Source of the DNA: Spartinivicinus marinus
Lineage (GTDB): Bacteria > Pseudomonadota > Gammaproteobacteria > Pseudomonadales > Zooshikellaceae
DNA length: 64,000 nt
Reading direction: 5' to 3'
NCBI RefSeq assembly: GCF_026309355.1
Contig: NZ_JAPJZK010000002.1
Coordinates: 29,485 to 93,484, forward strand
In this document: piece by piece, positions 46,467 to 55,570 of the stretch
Layout: every line of letters starts with the position of its first letter
How positions within the stretch are numbered: position 1 is the stretch's first letter
The notes under the pieces: model-generated
What the model saw: only the letters and a program-made list of their open reading frames with translations
The model's database searches: none
What the model was told of the DNA's origin: nothing
Position numbers and translations under genes: made by a program

Positions 46467-48442
46467 AAACAAGCCTGCCCAACCTTATAGCTAGTAGATT
46501 TTCAATAAAATTAAAAATTTGGTTGATAATACTACTACCTTTATCAATTTATTGTATTATATCAACTTATTCAACATACCAACATACTGAGTCAATTTCT
46601 AAAATAGCAATCCACAATCTACGTCTGGTAGTAGAGAATACGTTAAATAAGGTAGCTATTCAATCTCTCAGGCGAGGTAATAATGATGATATTTTAGGTG
46701 TAATGGAATCATTAGTTTCACATACTGATATAAATATGGTTGTGATTTATGATTCAGAAAATGAAATATTCGCAAACTATGGGAAAAAGTCTGACACCTC
46801 AGATATTTTTTCTAAACGGCTTTTTTTCAAAGCAAAACGATTTAATCTTAGTGATTTAACATCGGATGTCAATGCATCAACTGGTGATAATAAATACATT
46901 GGTAAACTAACATATTCAATAGAAAAAAAGAGTTTTAATGCTCTATCTATCAGAGTACTGCTAGGTGACCTTATGATAAATATTGGAATATTTGTACTAC
47001 TCTGTATCCCATTAATTTTATTTCTATATAGATCTTTGATTAAACGTTTGTCTCTATTAAAGAATCATATATCATATTTTAAGCAAGGTAAGTATGAATG
47101 GTTAAATGAAGAAATAGTTGGTACTGACGAATACTCTCAGGTAATAACTGCTTTAAAAGATGCAGCAACAACCATAAGAAAACAAACCGCTGAACTTGAA
47201 AACCAGGTTAAAGTTGTTACAGCATCTAACGAGTCAGCAGACAGGGCCAGCAACCAAAAAGACACCTTGATTGCAAGCATTGGTTATGGACTGGAAATAC
47301 CGTTATCTGGTATAGATACATGGAATGATATAATATCCCAACATTTGAATGATGCTGAAGACCTGATATTTGAAAAGTTAGATTCTGCAATTGGTGATCA
47401 TAAAGACAGTTTATTAAAATTGTATAGAATAATTAAACAGGCAAACTATTCACTTTCTAAATCCATTGATAACAGCAGTGAAATTAATAAAATTTTAGAC
47501 GGATTACTTCAGACAATAGATGGTACAAATTATATAGATATCAACCCAGCTACTTTTTGTCTAGATACAAATATTAATAATTATTTATACGAATTCAAGA
47601 ATGATATTGATACGAATCAGCTAAAGTTTGACTTCAATATCATTAATGGTTTCGATAAGCCAATCTTTGTCAAGAGTGACTGGATTCGGATAAGACAAGT
47701 ACTGAATAACTTACTTATGAATGCAGTGAATTTTACAAAATCAGGTGAAATACTAATTAAGTCATATTTTGAACCACATAATATTAACCATGCTTTTGTT
47801 CGCATTCAAGTTACCGATACTGGATGTGGAATTGGAGAAAAAGAAAAGATATTTTCAATTATTGATGGAAGTAAAAAATATTCTGATTTTTCTCATGCCG
47901 GATATGGATTGACTATTGCAAGTAATATCGCTACTAAACTTAATGGTAAAATAGATTTAGAATATTCAGAAGTTAACAAAGGCTCTCGTTTTTCCTTTAC
48001 TGCAATACTTCCCCTATCAAATAATAATGAAATCGATGAGGAAATTAATAAAAGCAATAAATTTAGTAATAAATGTAATATTTTATATGCTGATCACTCG
48101 CTAATAAATAAAATATTATTTCAAAATATTTGCCTGTACTTTGACATACACATAATCTATGAAGAAGAATATAACGAAGAACTAGTCTCATTATCCTCCC
48201 TAAATATTGATGCTATTGTAATTAGTGATACACTGATTAATTCAGATTCTAGTGAAAAGATTGAATCGATACGTAAAAAGTTTATAGGAAATAATTGTAA
48301 GACACCACTATTCGTAGCGGCCTATGATCAGCGTAACCTTAAAACTATAGGTAAATATCTAAACACTTTTGATGAGTTAATTGCAAAACCTTACAGTAGA
48401 GATACAATAAATAACATAATGAATCGACTCAAAACAAAATAG
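46463..48442 (+). CDS. Hybrid sensor kinase-like protein without phosphoacceptor His
   Basis: 659 residues. The N-terminal helix (IWLIILLPLSIYCII) and a second near residues 165-190 (LMINIGIFVLLCIPLILFLY) enclose a periplasmic domain. A HAMP-like linker and coiled coil follow. The H-box aligns as ASIGYGLEIPLSGI to ASxSHELRTPLNGI, so the His is Tyr (residue 275). The ATPase part is intact: N box NLLMNAVNFT, G1 VTDTGCGIG, G2 GYGLTIASNIA. The C-terminal receiver-like domain (CNILYADHS...DAIVISDTLI...AKPYS) has Ser where the phosphorylated Asp is expected. It may signal by conformation, act with another kinase, or be inactive. Confidence 0.85.
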   Translation: MKTSLPNLIASRFSIKLKIWLIILLPLSIYCIISTYSTYQHTESISKIAIHNLRLVVENTLNKVAIQSLRRGNNDDILGVMESLVSHTDINMVVIYDSENEIFANYGKKSDTSDIFSKRLFFKAKRFNLSDLTSDVNASTGDNKYIGKLTYSIEKKSFNALSIRVLLGDLMINIGIFVLLCIPLILFLYRSLIKRLSLLKNHISYFKQGKYEWLNEEIVGTDEYSQVITALKDAATTIRKQTAELENQVKVVTASNESADRASNQKDTLIASIGYGLEIPLSGIDTWNDIISQHLNDAEDLIFEKLDSAIGDHKDSLLKLYRIIKQANYSLSKSIDNSSEINKILDGLLQTIDGTNYIDINPATFCLDTNINNYLYEFKNDIDTNQLKFDFNIINGFDKPIFVKSDWIRIRQVLNNLLMNAVNFTKSGEILIKSYFEPHNINHAFVRIQVTDTGCGIGEKEKIFSIIDGSKKYSDFSHAGYGLTIASNIATKLNGKIDLEYSEVNKGSRFSFTAILPLSNNNEIDEEINKSNKFSNKCNILYADHSLINKILFQNICLYFDIHIIYEEEYNEELVSLSSLNIDAIVISDTLINSDSSEKIESIRKKFIGNNCKTPLFVAAYDQRNLKTIGKYLNTFDELIAKPYSRDTINNIMNRLKTK

Positions 48443-48648
48443 CAGTGAATAGTATATGAGCAGTAGTTCATGTAATACCAATTAATTCACAGTGGTTGTA
48501 TATATTTAATTCAGTCCTTGTATACTTCACAACCGTTAGAACTCACAACCAAGGCTTTTATCCGGCTAAGATAATTAATTTGTTTAACTTTACATGTATC
48601 TATATAGTACCTATGACTACATGTCAGTATTTTAAAGAAAGAAGTCAT

Positions 48649-50766
48649 ATGAAACGGATGTTATTAGTTATTTCATTTAGTCAATTATTTGCCAATATAG
48701 TTTATTCAAATGATCTTGATTATGAAGACCTTGAGGTAATAAACGTAATTACTCCAGTCAAGCTGAAACAGTCGTTAAAAGACTCACCCAACGCTGTGAC
48801 TATTATTACAAAAGACATGTTAAATCTATACGGAATAACCTCTATACCTGAAGCAATGCGTCTTGTTCCTGGTATGCAAGTTACATATAGAGGCTCAAAT
48901 TATACAATAAACTATCATGGCACTAATGGCATTCAATCAAGGCGAGTTAATGTTATAATTGATGGTATTTCACTCTATAGATATGATTTTGCAACAATTC
49001 CGTGGCACGCACTACCAGTCTCAATCAATGATATAAGTAGAATTGAAGTTAGCCGAAGTCCTGCCTCCAGTACATATGGTGCTAACTCACTGCTTGCAGT
49101 AGTAAATATAATTACATTGAGACCCGAAAAATCATTCAATAAAATTTCAACTTTCTATGATTCCAATGGGTCAAAAGAAACGTTTCTTAGACTACAAAAA
49201 AAAGTAAACAATACATCGATTAGATTGAGTACCCATAGCTCGTATCAACATGGCTTTGATAAAACGTTTGCTAATGAGGACTATCATTCAGGCATTGGCT
49301 CAAAATCGTTCAATATTCGATCAACAACTGATATTAACAGCGAGAGTATGTTTGAATTTTCTTTATCACATATTAATGCAACCAATAAAATTCATGAGGT
49401 TGAGAGTGGAGAAATAACAAACCCTGACATTGAAAGAAAAGACACATATATTAGTGGAAAGTGGTCACAAACTATAGGTGATCACCATGTACAGCTCTTA
49501 GGTACCTATTTTAACGGTGATCTTGAGCAAGATTGGAGATCTTGTAGGCCTACTATTATGATGCTGCATGAAACCGCAGCGCTTTACAAGCTAAACCAAT
49601 CATATGTATTTAGTCTTTTAAAGGGTAAAACACCATCTGGTGGTACTGTTGAAGATGATGCTGCTTTATCTGCACTCCAAGCGAAACTCAGTGAATTAGG
49701 GCCTAATGCAAAACTTGATTCTTGCACGGATTTAAACCAGGACTTGCAAGAAATGCGGGCAACAATTGAATTATCTGATACATACCAATACTCTGAAAAT
49801 TTGAGGTTTGTTGGTACTATCGGAACACGTTTTGAAACAGCAGAGTCTGATACTTATTTTTCAGGTAAGCAATCGCTCAATACGTTCATAGCTTCAATTA
49901 ATAGTGAATACAAACCTAGTAAACTATTTACCTTTAATATTGGCGGCTTTTATGAACGAAATAATGATATAGGTGGATTATTTTCACCGCGTTTTGCAGT
50001 TAACTATCATCTTTCACCATCACATACATTTCGTGCATCTGTGACTAAATCATTTCGTAACCCAAGCCTATTTGAGCAGAGAGGCAACCGTTCTTATACT
50101 TTGTATAACATAGAGCCAAATTATACAGGACGAGAAACAGGCATTTTCTTTGCGACGGGACAATCTCCAGGGGGATTGGAAGCAGAAAAAATAATTTCAC
50201 AAGAAATTGGTTATTTCGGTCATTACAAAGAAATTGGTACAACACTAGATATTAAAATATTCAAGGACAGGTTGTATAATCTTCAATCAACAAAAATTGA
50301 TTTGTTCAACTTTAATCCCATTAATAATGGTAGTACTGAATTAACGGGTATTGAGGTTGAATCAGGAATCCAAGTGTACGATAACCTCATGCTTAATTTC
50401 GGGATTGCATATCTCGATAACAGTACAGATTTTGACATCGAAAAAACCCAATATTCACATTGGACAGGATTTTTAGCAACTTCTTATAAGTTTAATAGCC
50501 AATGGCAAGTAGGTGGAGGTTATTATGGTGCTTCAAATGATGATCATACCCAGGCATATAACCGCTATGACTTTAATATTGGCTACCACCCAAGTTTTAT
50601 GAAAAGCAATAACTTAGAGCTACGTTTCTTTGCTCAATACCAGCCAAATCCAAGACATGATTATCCTCGACTCCCTAATTTTGCAGCCTCACGAGACAAA
50701 AGAAATTTCAAACTTGAAAATCAAGATAAGACAGTACTGGGTATAAAAGCAAGCTTGAGATGGTAG
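48649..50766 (+). CDS. TonB-dependent outer-membrane receptor
   Basis: 705 residues from the ATG at 48649, which opens a signal peptide (MKRMLLVISFSQLFANIVYS); the frame is open upstream to 48496 but lacks a signal there. The plug domain has SPNAVTIITKDMLNLYGITS and GANSLLAVVNIITLRP. The beta-barrel ends with the aromatic ...GIKASLRW. It lies about 206 bp after the kinase-like gene in the same direction. The ligand cannot be read from sequence; the barrel has two cysteines (DWRSCRP and KLDSCTDL) that may pair. Confidence 0.9.
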   Translation: MKRMLLVISFSQLFANIVYSNDLDYEDLEVINVITPVKLKQSLKDSPNAVTIITKDMLNLYGITSIPEAMRLVPGMQVTYRGSNYTINYHGTNGIQSRRVNVIIDGISLYRYDFATIPWHALPVSINDISRIEVSRSPASSTYGANSLLAVVNIITLRPEKSFNKISTFYDSNGSKETFLRLQKKVNNTSIRLSTHSSYQHGFDKTFANEDYHSGIGSKSFNIRSTTDINSESMFEFSLSHINATNKIHEVESGEITNPDIERKDTYISGKWSQTIGDHHVQLLGTYFNGDLEQDWRSCRPTIMMLHETAALYKLNQSYVFSLLKGKTPSGGTVEDDAALSALQAKLSELGPNAKLDSCTDLNQDLQEMRATIELSDTYQYSENLRFVGTIGTRFETAESDTYFSGKQSLNTFIASINSEYKPSKLFTFNIGGFYERNNDIGGLFSPRFAVNYHLSPSHTFRASVTKSFRNPSLFEQRGNRSYTLYNIEPNYTGRETGIFFATGQSPGGLEAEKIISQEIGYFGHYKEIGTTLDIKIFKDRLYNLQSTKIDLFNFNPINNGSTELTGIEVESGIQVYDNLMLNFGIAYLDNSTDFDIEKTQYSHWTGFLATSYKFNSQWQVGGGYYGASNDDHTQAYNRYDFNIGYHPSFMKSNNLELRFFAQYQPNPRHDYPRLPNFAASRDKRNFKLENQDKTVLGIKASLRW

Positions 50767-50784
50767 AATGCAAAGAGGCTATAG

Positions 50785-50846
50785 AGCCTTGGACGTAATT
50801 CTGAACAATGCTCTGCTGAACATAATCCAAAATTACGTCCAAGGCT
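50785..50846. terminator. Long inverted repeat after the TonB receptor
   Basis: AGCCTTGGACGTAATT (50785-50800) and its exact inverse (50831-50846) form 16-bp arms around a 30-nt loop. It begins 18 bp after the receptor stop and ends just before the converging regulator gene. It probably ends both transcripts. The loop holds a second weaker pairing around CTGAACA. Confidence 0.65.
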
Positions 50847-50850
50847 TTAA

Positions 50851-51474
50851 CTATTTAAGTATTTTGCTAAACCATATTATTCTACCAATTATTATTTCTT
50901 TTAAATTTTCATCACTTATTTCCCACGACTCTGAGGGTGCATTACTCCACTCATATTTGCTAATTCTACATTTAAAATCATTTATAATAGTAATATTTCG
51001 TACTTCAAGCTTATCTCGAAGTTTTATTGCGTATGGACCATCATGAAGCTCATGATTAAATTTTTCAATACAGCAAAGAATTTCATCTCTTTCTAAGTAT
51101 GAAAATGAAGCAGTACCTGCCGATACTTTTTTCTTTAGTGCATCAAGTTGAAGATTTTTTGGTATAATAGGAAGCGACTCATCATAAATAGGATCTTCAC
51201 CCTTAATCAACCATTTTAAAGAAACATGGCCAAAAGCTGAAAGCTTAATAATATTTTCTCTTGTAGGTTCAGACTCACCCCTAGCCCATTTCCTGATGTT
51301 CGCACCACTTAAATTAGTAGATTCTCCTAAATTGCTGGCATTTCCTGCAATTTCAATCAATAAGCTAACTCTTTTAGCAAAGCTCTCTTGGTCAACGCCT
51401 TTGTAATAGTTGTTATCAAGTTTCTCTTTTAAATCAGGACTTAAAAGCTCTTCTAAAGGCTTCTTTGGTTGCAT
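50851..51474 (-). CDS. XRE-family (CI-like) regulator
   Basis: 207 residues. The helix-turn-helix is AKRVSLLIEIAGNASNLGESTNLSGANIRKW followed by ARGESEPTRENIIKLSAFGHVSLKWLIKG, typical of phage-CI-like regulators. The C-terminal half has no recognised peptidase motif. It converges with the TonB receptor gene, and the upstream region faces the DUF2857 gene. Confidence 0.8.
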   Translation of the reverse strand: MQPKKPLEELLSPDLKEKLDNNYYKGVDQESFAKRVSLLIEIAGNASNLGESTNLSGANIRKWARGESEPTRENIIKLSAFGHVSLKWLIKGEDPIYDESLPIIPKNLQLDALKKKVSAGTASFSYLERDEILCCIEKFNHELHDGPYAIKLRDKLEVRNITIINDFKCRISKYEWSNAPSESWEISDENLKEIIIGRIIWFSKILK

Positions 51475-51815
51475 ATAGATTAATCAAAACAGTTGGCTGA
51501 TATTTAAATGTATCAGCTAGTTATGACGCTAATCAAGAAATCTTTATGATCAAAAGTGTACAAATTATGTCAATACGTAACTAAAGTTACACGTATTCCT
51601 CACAAATCTGTTTGTTATTACTATCATTTATGAATCAATTTACCTTTATTCTAGCAAAGTTTGTATAGGATCTAGAAATTATCACAACACCATGCTATGT
51701 AACTATAATTCTTGATATATAGATAAAATATACTTATAGTGACATATCTGTAAGTATAATTATCTTATAGGTACTGATAACGTGCACTAACCCCAAGGAT
51801 AAAGAGGGAAGCAAA
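51475..51815. other. Divergent promoter region between XRE regulator and DUF2857 gene
   Basis: 341 AT-rich bases with no gene. Direct TATAG-type stretches near 51715-51770 (TTGATATATAGATAAAATATAC) are likely promoter material for the DUF2857 gene, but I cannot define the boxes. It probably contains the operator of the XRE regulator. Confidence 0.45.
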
Positions 51816-52352
51816 ATGAATGAATGCTCAATTTTTATGCAACATCTCTATCTAGAGTTAAGTAAGCAGCAATACTCTCAACTAGTTGCCAAAGGTGTTC
51901 CAGAGGACTTGCTTAAGACCTTGACTGAACATGGATTAATAGAACAGCAGCGGTTGATCTCTAGGGCTGAAAAATTCATCAGTTACAGCTTTGATTTTGA
52001 AAGCCTTAAAAGAGAATTGAAGATAGCAAAAAACAAGAAAGACCGTCATCAAATCGAACGTGAATTTATAGCGTTAGACGCATCAGCTGACATGATGAAA
52101 ACGCTTTTTGCTATGCATCCCAAAGTCTACACTAGCTTACGTAAAATGGCTGATAAAACTAACCTCACAAAGCAACGAAACTATACAGATGAACAAGAAT
52201 CTCAGGTCATTAGTTTATGGGAGCGCCTAAAAGGTACGGATAAAGATAAATATTTAGATATATCTAAAACAACAGGTATCAGTCTGCGTTTGGTTTGGAA
52301 GATCATTACCAACCAGAATAATAATAAACAAATGAAGATTAACTTAGGTTAG
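51816..52352 (+). CDS. DUF2857-family (STY4526-like) ICE protein
   Basis: 178 residues from an ATG preceded by AGAGGGAAGC. The N-terminal part (LYLELSKQQYSQLVAKGVPEDLLKTL) and overall length fit DUF2857 proteins of ICEs and genomic islands. The end (DISKTTGISLRLVWKIITNQ) looks like a helix-turn-helix. It may be a regulator of ICE genes, but this is inference. The PFL_4669-like gene follows. Confidence 0.7.
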   Translation: MNECSIFMQHLYLELSKQQYSQLVAKGVPEDLLKTLTEHGLIEQQRLISRAEKFISYSFDFESLKRELKIAKNKKDRHQIEREFIALDASADMMKTLFAMHPKVYTSLRKMADKTNLTKQRNYTDEQESQVISLWERLKGTDKDKYLDISKTTGISLRLVWKIITNQNNNKQMKINLG

Positions 52353-52424
52353 TACTCAGTTACTTGCCAATGGCAATCACCAATCTAATTTGGGCTAAAA
52401 TTAGATCTTATTGGGACAGTAAAT

Positions 52425-53084
52425 ATGTCAAATCTTTTAGTTTCAGAGATTGCGTTTCAAACGTATGTATCTAGGGCTCTATTAACAGGAAAGCCTGCAA
52501 ATGGAGAAACTAGAAAATTTTCACAAATTGGGCTTATATCATTCGCCAACAGTATTAAAATCATTGAGAAAAGGGTAAGGAGTGATCAGCCAGACCCCTA
52601 TGGTATTTGGTGTTTAGTTAAAACGGAGCAAGCGCTCAAAAAAAACAAAGTAATACTATCAAAGTTTGAACAAGCAGTGAATGAAATACTCGACTTGATG
52701 CCAGACAACCTGTCATTTGCCATTGATAAAAAAAGGATATCAAAACCTGATACACTACAGTTCACGTCAACCTATCCCATCATTGCAGCTAGACAGCTGG
52801 CACAATTTGATCTGATAATGCAGAAAGCACTTGTTGCAAAAAGTTTCGGCTTGTTTAACAGTAACAATCACTTTAGAGATATGGTACATCAAGGTGCATC
52901 GGGCTTTAGAACATTATTTACTATTCCCAAGCATTGTCCTAAACCCGTAACCTTTGATGATCTAGTGTTGATGAATGACAAAGCAAAAGCCGCTATCAAA
53001 CAAGGTGGAGTCATCCCACAAGAAATTATTGATGGTGAGATAGAACTTGAACACAGTTATATATCTAGTAAGCAATATACATGA
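52425..53084 (+). CDS. PFL_4669-family integrating conjugative element protein (DUF1845)
   Basis: 219 residues. The region PYGIWCLVKTEQALKKNKVILSKFEQ and IAARQLAQFDLIMQKALVAKSFGLF matches what I recall of TIGR03761, a protein found only in ICEs. It lies in the usual order after the DUF2857 gene. Function unknown. Its stop overlaps the start of the next small gene. Confidence 0.75.
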   Translation: MSNLLVSEIAFQTYVSRALLTGKPANGETRKFSQIGLISFANSIKIIEKRVRSDQPDPYGIWCLVKTEQALKKNKVILSKFEQAVNEILDLMPDNLSFAIDKKRISKPDTLQFTSTYPIIAARQLAQFDLIMQKALVAKSFGLFNSNNHFRDMVHQGASGFRTLFTIPKHCPKPVTFDDLVLMNDKAKAAIKQGGVIPQEIIDGEIELEHSYISSKQYT

Positions 53085-53323
53085 TCACAGCGACTGAAGA
53101 AAAAATATACAGAACTCTACTGACGATTAAGAAACGCTATGTGATTTATAGGGCTAAGCCGTCTGTAAAAATTTTGATTATATGTTGTAAAAAGGCCCTA
53201 TATATAGCTCAAATATTAATCATTATGCTATTTGACATGATATTCCCCGATCGCTTAGAGCGATATGATCAAAATACACACAGCCAATATAAAAGCTTGT
53301 TTTTTGATCATTATTGGTGGTGA
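53081..53323 (+). CDS. Small hypothetical protein with one hydrophobic helix
   Basis: 80 residues. ATGA overlap with the PFL_4669-like gene suggests translational coupling. One hydrophobic helix (LYIAQILIIMLFDMIF) follows a basic N terminus. No family recognised; it may not be a real gene. Confidence 0.4.
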   Translation: MITATEEKIYRTLLTIKKRYVIYRAKPSVKILIICCKKALYIAQILIIMLFDMIFPDRLERYDQNTHSQYKSLFFDHYWW

Positions 53324-53345
53324 TGATGACAAAAGGATATTCACT

Positions 53346-53777
53346 ATGTTTTTAAGAGTAATAGCATTGGCATCTGTATTTTTACTGGCAGGATGCCCGC
53401 TGCAAAATATTGTCCAAATACAAGACGTCAGTAATCAGACAGCTTCATACAATTTCCCTCCGCCTAATATTGTTAGGCTCGCTATTATAGAACAAGGTAT
53501 TCATAGTCCTTCAGTCATAACGATGGCTGAAGAAAGGCTGGTTCAAAGTGGGTTCAATACGTTTCGTGATCGAGAAATCAAGCAATGGCAAAACCCTATT
53601 GGATTAATAGATTTTGAGGTTGAGAAAACAATAACATCAAATTCAGGACAGAAATGTAAAAAATACACATTAACTATTCCAGAAGTGGGTGATGGAGTCA
53701 GTCATGGAATAGGAGAATCACGTCATCATGGAACAGCCTGCTTAAAAAATAATATTTGGCAAAAAATCATAAATTAA
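53346..53777 (+). CDS. Small lipoprotein
   Basis: 143 residues from an ATG with AAAGGA upstream. The signal peptide ends in a clear lipobox (VFLLAGC). The mature part has no recognised domain. An upstream in-frame ATG at 53265 would bury the signal and is rejected. The gene ends at a strong bidirectional hairpin. Confidence 0.75.
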   Translation: MFLRVIALASVFLLAGCPLQNIVQIQDVSNQTASYNFPPPNIVRLAIIEQGIHSPSVITMAEERLVQSGFNTFRDREIKQWQNPIGLIDFEVEKTITSNSGQKCKKYTLTIPEVGDGVSHGIGESRHHGTACLKNNIWQKIIN

Positions 53778-53785
53778 AAGCAATT

Positions 53786-53824
53786 GATAAATAAAGTCTT
53801 GCATTATGCAAGACTTTATTTATC
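53786..53824. terminator. Bidirectional terminator
   Basis: GATAAATAAAGTCTTGCAT and its exact inverse form 19-bp arms around one base, with A and T tracts at the base of the stem. It lies between the converging lipoprotein and DUF6573-like genes and overlaps the stop codon of the latter. Confidence 0.9.
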
Positions 53825-54221
53825 AACTTTCTTCGGGCAACATTATAGTAATGACAGGTTCACCTAAATCACCTGGTGTTACTACCGACTTCAAAGTAAC
53901 TATCTCCGCATCATTCACACGACACCTCTTAGTTCTATTGACCCGGTAAAATTGAAATAGAAGTTGCTGGGAATCACCTTTTGATGAACTAATTGCAAAG
54001 TACAGCATATTTAGAACATCCCAAAGCCTTCCTGCCTCATCTTGATACCCGTGACGATTGGTATCAAATTGAGTCCAGCCAACTGAATCTTCGTAACAAG
54101 CTCTAGTCAAAGCGACGGGAAACTTAAACCCTACTTCAGCTGCAGCTTTAGTTACATCAATAAGAACACCATCTTCAATTGCTTGACGACGTGTATAGGC
54201 ACTAGCATAAGAACAGCACAT
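53823..54221 (-). CDS. DUF6573-like ICE protein
   Basis: 132 residues. The start of the conserved part YTRRQAIEDGVLIDVTKAAAEVGFKFPVALTRACYEDSVGW closely follows DUF6573 proteins found next to ssb or antirestriction genes on mobile elements. Function unknown. It lies downstream of the frameshifted gene in the same direction. Confidence 0.7.
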   Translation of the reverse strand: MCCSYASAYTRRQAIEDGVLIDVTKAAAEVGFKFPVALTRACYEDSVGWTQFDTNRHGYQDEAGRLWDVLNMLYFAISSSKGDSQQLLFQFYRVNRTKRCRVNDAEIVTLKSVVTPGDLGEPVITIMLPEES

Positions 54222-54314
54222 CTTGTGTACTCCGATACAGGAAAAAATGTGGAAACCACATTGATTGGAATAAAACTTATGAGAAAGAAGGAAAGAGGAA
54301 AACTAGAAGGTTAA

Positions 54315-54696
54315 TTATGCTGAAACTACAACACCATCAACTTCTATATGATTAATTTCCAGCAGAGTTGCCGATAAATAAAAATCAATTTTTCCAGAAA
54401 ACTCACCTTCAATAATTACATAAGGCTTTGGTTCAGGATTAGAAGCTCGAAAACCCAACAATATTGTTGACTTTTCTTTTAACGCCTCTTTTAAATCAAA
54501 AAGAATATTTTGATTTTTACCATCATAGATAAATACAGTATAAGGAATATAAATAGGTCGCAGAGATGATCCCTGACGAACATTTATTCTTGCCTTAATT
54601 ACTGTTTTATTAGCAATAAGTTTTTTCAACTGATTGAAGCAAACCCATTGCAGAAAAGTAGCTATCAAAGTACACAATAGACTGTGTATTAGACAT
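54315..54696 (-). pseudogene. Small ICE protein (DUF3577-like context) with a frameshift at an A6 run
   Basis: The ATG at 54694-54696 has AAGGA six bases upstream and opens SNTQSIVYFDSYFSAMGLLQSVEK, then stops soon after GAAAAAAC. One frame over, LIANKTVIKARINVRQGSS continues to a stop at 54315. Removing one A joins the two into a ~126-residue protein. The longer frame from 54773 has no ribosome binding site and reads through antisense-like sequence. Its place next to ssb suggests a DUF3577-type protein; I am not certain of the family. Confidence 0.65.
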
Positions 54697-54775
54697 AGCT
54701 GTTTCCTTAAGACGAGATAAACAGGAAAAACCTGTTTAACAAGCGAACAAATAATGTTCAAAAAGAAGGTCATTT

Positions 54776-54835
54776 ATCACTACCTAATGGCGACCTTTAG
54801 TGAGGGTGCTATTGATACTGCAATAGCAACAGAAG
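54776..54835 (-). repeat. Imperfect leader repeat, copy 1
   Basis: Shares ATCACT...GGC.ACCTTTAGTGA...TGCTATT...ATAGCAACAG with 55829-55888. On the minus strand it contains the inverted repeat TGCTATT/AATAGCA. It lies about 80 nt upstream of the restored start at 54696. Confidence 0.65.
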
Positions 54836-54905
54836 AATTGTTTACTATATCAGGGATTTTATACAGATGGCAATTAGCTACAAGAAATGTAGAGGGAAAA
54901 TAAAG

Positions 54906-54931
54906 AAAAACCCCTGTACACAGGGGTTTTT
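54906..54931. terminator. Bidirectional terminator after ssb
   Basis: AAAAACCCCTG, TACA, CAGGGGTTTTT forms a strong G/C stem with A and T tracts on both sides. It lies 10 bp after the ssb stop. Confidence 0.9.
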
Positions 54932-54940
54932 AAGCAATGT

Positions 54941-55570
54941 TTAATACATACCTCTCATAAAAAAATCGAAGGGTATATCATCAGTGAACGAGTCATAACC
55001 ACCGTCCATCACAGGTTGAGCGTGATTAGAAGAGTTTGGTTGACCTGCCATTGATATATGCTGCCCTGAGTTATCATTTAAATGCTGATTGTTTTGCTGA
55101 TAACCCTGGTTTTGTTGCCTTAATCCTTGGGGTGGAGTTTGTTTACCATTAGCGTTTGCAGGATGATTCTGCGGCTGCTGAAAGTGCTGGTTTTGTTGCC
55201 CTACCCCATTAAGATTATTACCTTCTGGGCGAGAATCTAGCAGTTGCATTTGACCATTAATGTCTACAACAACTTCTGTTGTATAACGATCTTGGCCATC
55301 TTGCGCCTGCCATTTGCGAGTTTGTAGCTTGCCTTCTAAATACAACTTAGAGCCTTTACGTGCATACTGTCCCGCAACTTCTGCTATCTTGCCAAAAATA
55401 ACAACCCGATGCCATTCAGTTTTGCTTTGCTGTTGACCCGTTTGTTTATCCTTCCATTGTTCGCTAGTTGCAATACTCAAGTTAGCTACAGCGTTGCCGT
55501 TAGGCATATAACGAATCTCTGGATCTGCACCTAAGTTACCAACTAAAATAACTTTGTTAACGCCTCGCAT
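54941..55570 (-). CDS. ssb: Single-stranded DNA-binding protein
   Basis: 209 residues. The OB-fold N terminus ([55 protein letters not shown]) covers residues 1-110. A glutamine/asparagine-rich linker follows. The acidic tip DDIPF is present, but the protein goes on with DFFMRGMY, so the tip is not terminal as in E. coli SSB. The tip recruits partner proteins, so the extension may alter those contacts. ICE ssb genes protect transferred single strands. Confidence 0.95.
   Translation of the reverse strand: MRGVNKVILVGNLGADPEIRYMPNGNAVANLSIATSEQWKDKQTGQQQSKTEWHRVVIFGKIAEVAGQYARKGSKLYLEGKLQTRKWQAQDGQDRYTTEVVVDINGQMQLLDSRPEGNNLNGVGQQNQHFQQPQNHPANANGKQTPPQGLRQQNQGYQQNNQHLNDNSGQHISMAGQPNSSNHAQPVMDGGYDSFTDDIPFDFFMRGMY

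Noticed and set aside
48496..48648. Upstream start for the TonB receptor
   Set aside because: It would place 51 residues before a clear signal peptide that begins at 48649.
53265..53345. Upstream start for the small lipoprotein
   Set aside because: It would bury the signal peptide and lipobox; the ATG at 53346 has its own ribosome binding site.
54697..54773. Upstream start at 54773 for the gene next to ssb
   Set aside because: No ribosome binding site. The ATG at 54696 has AAGGA and opens a better protein start in the neighbouring frame.
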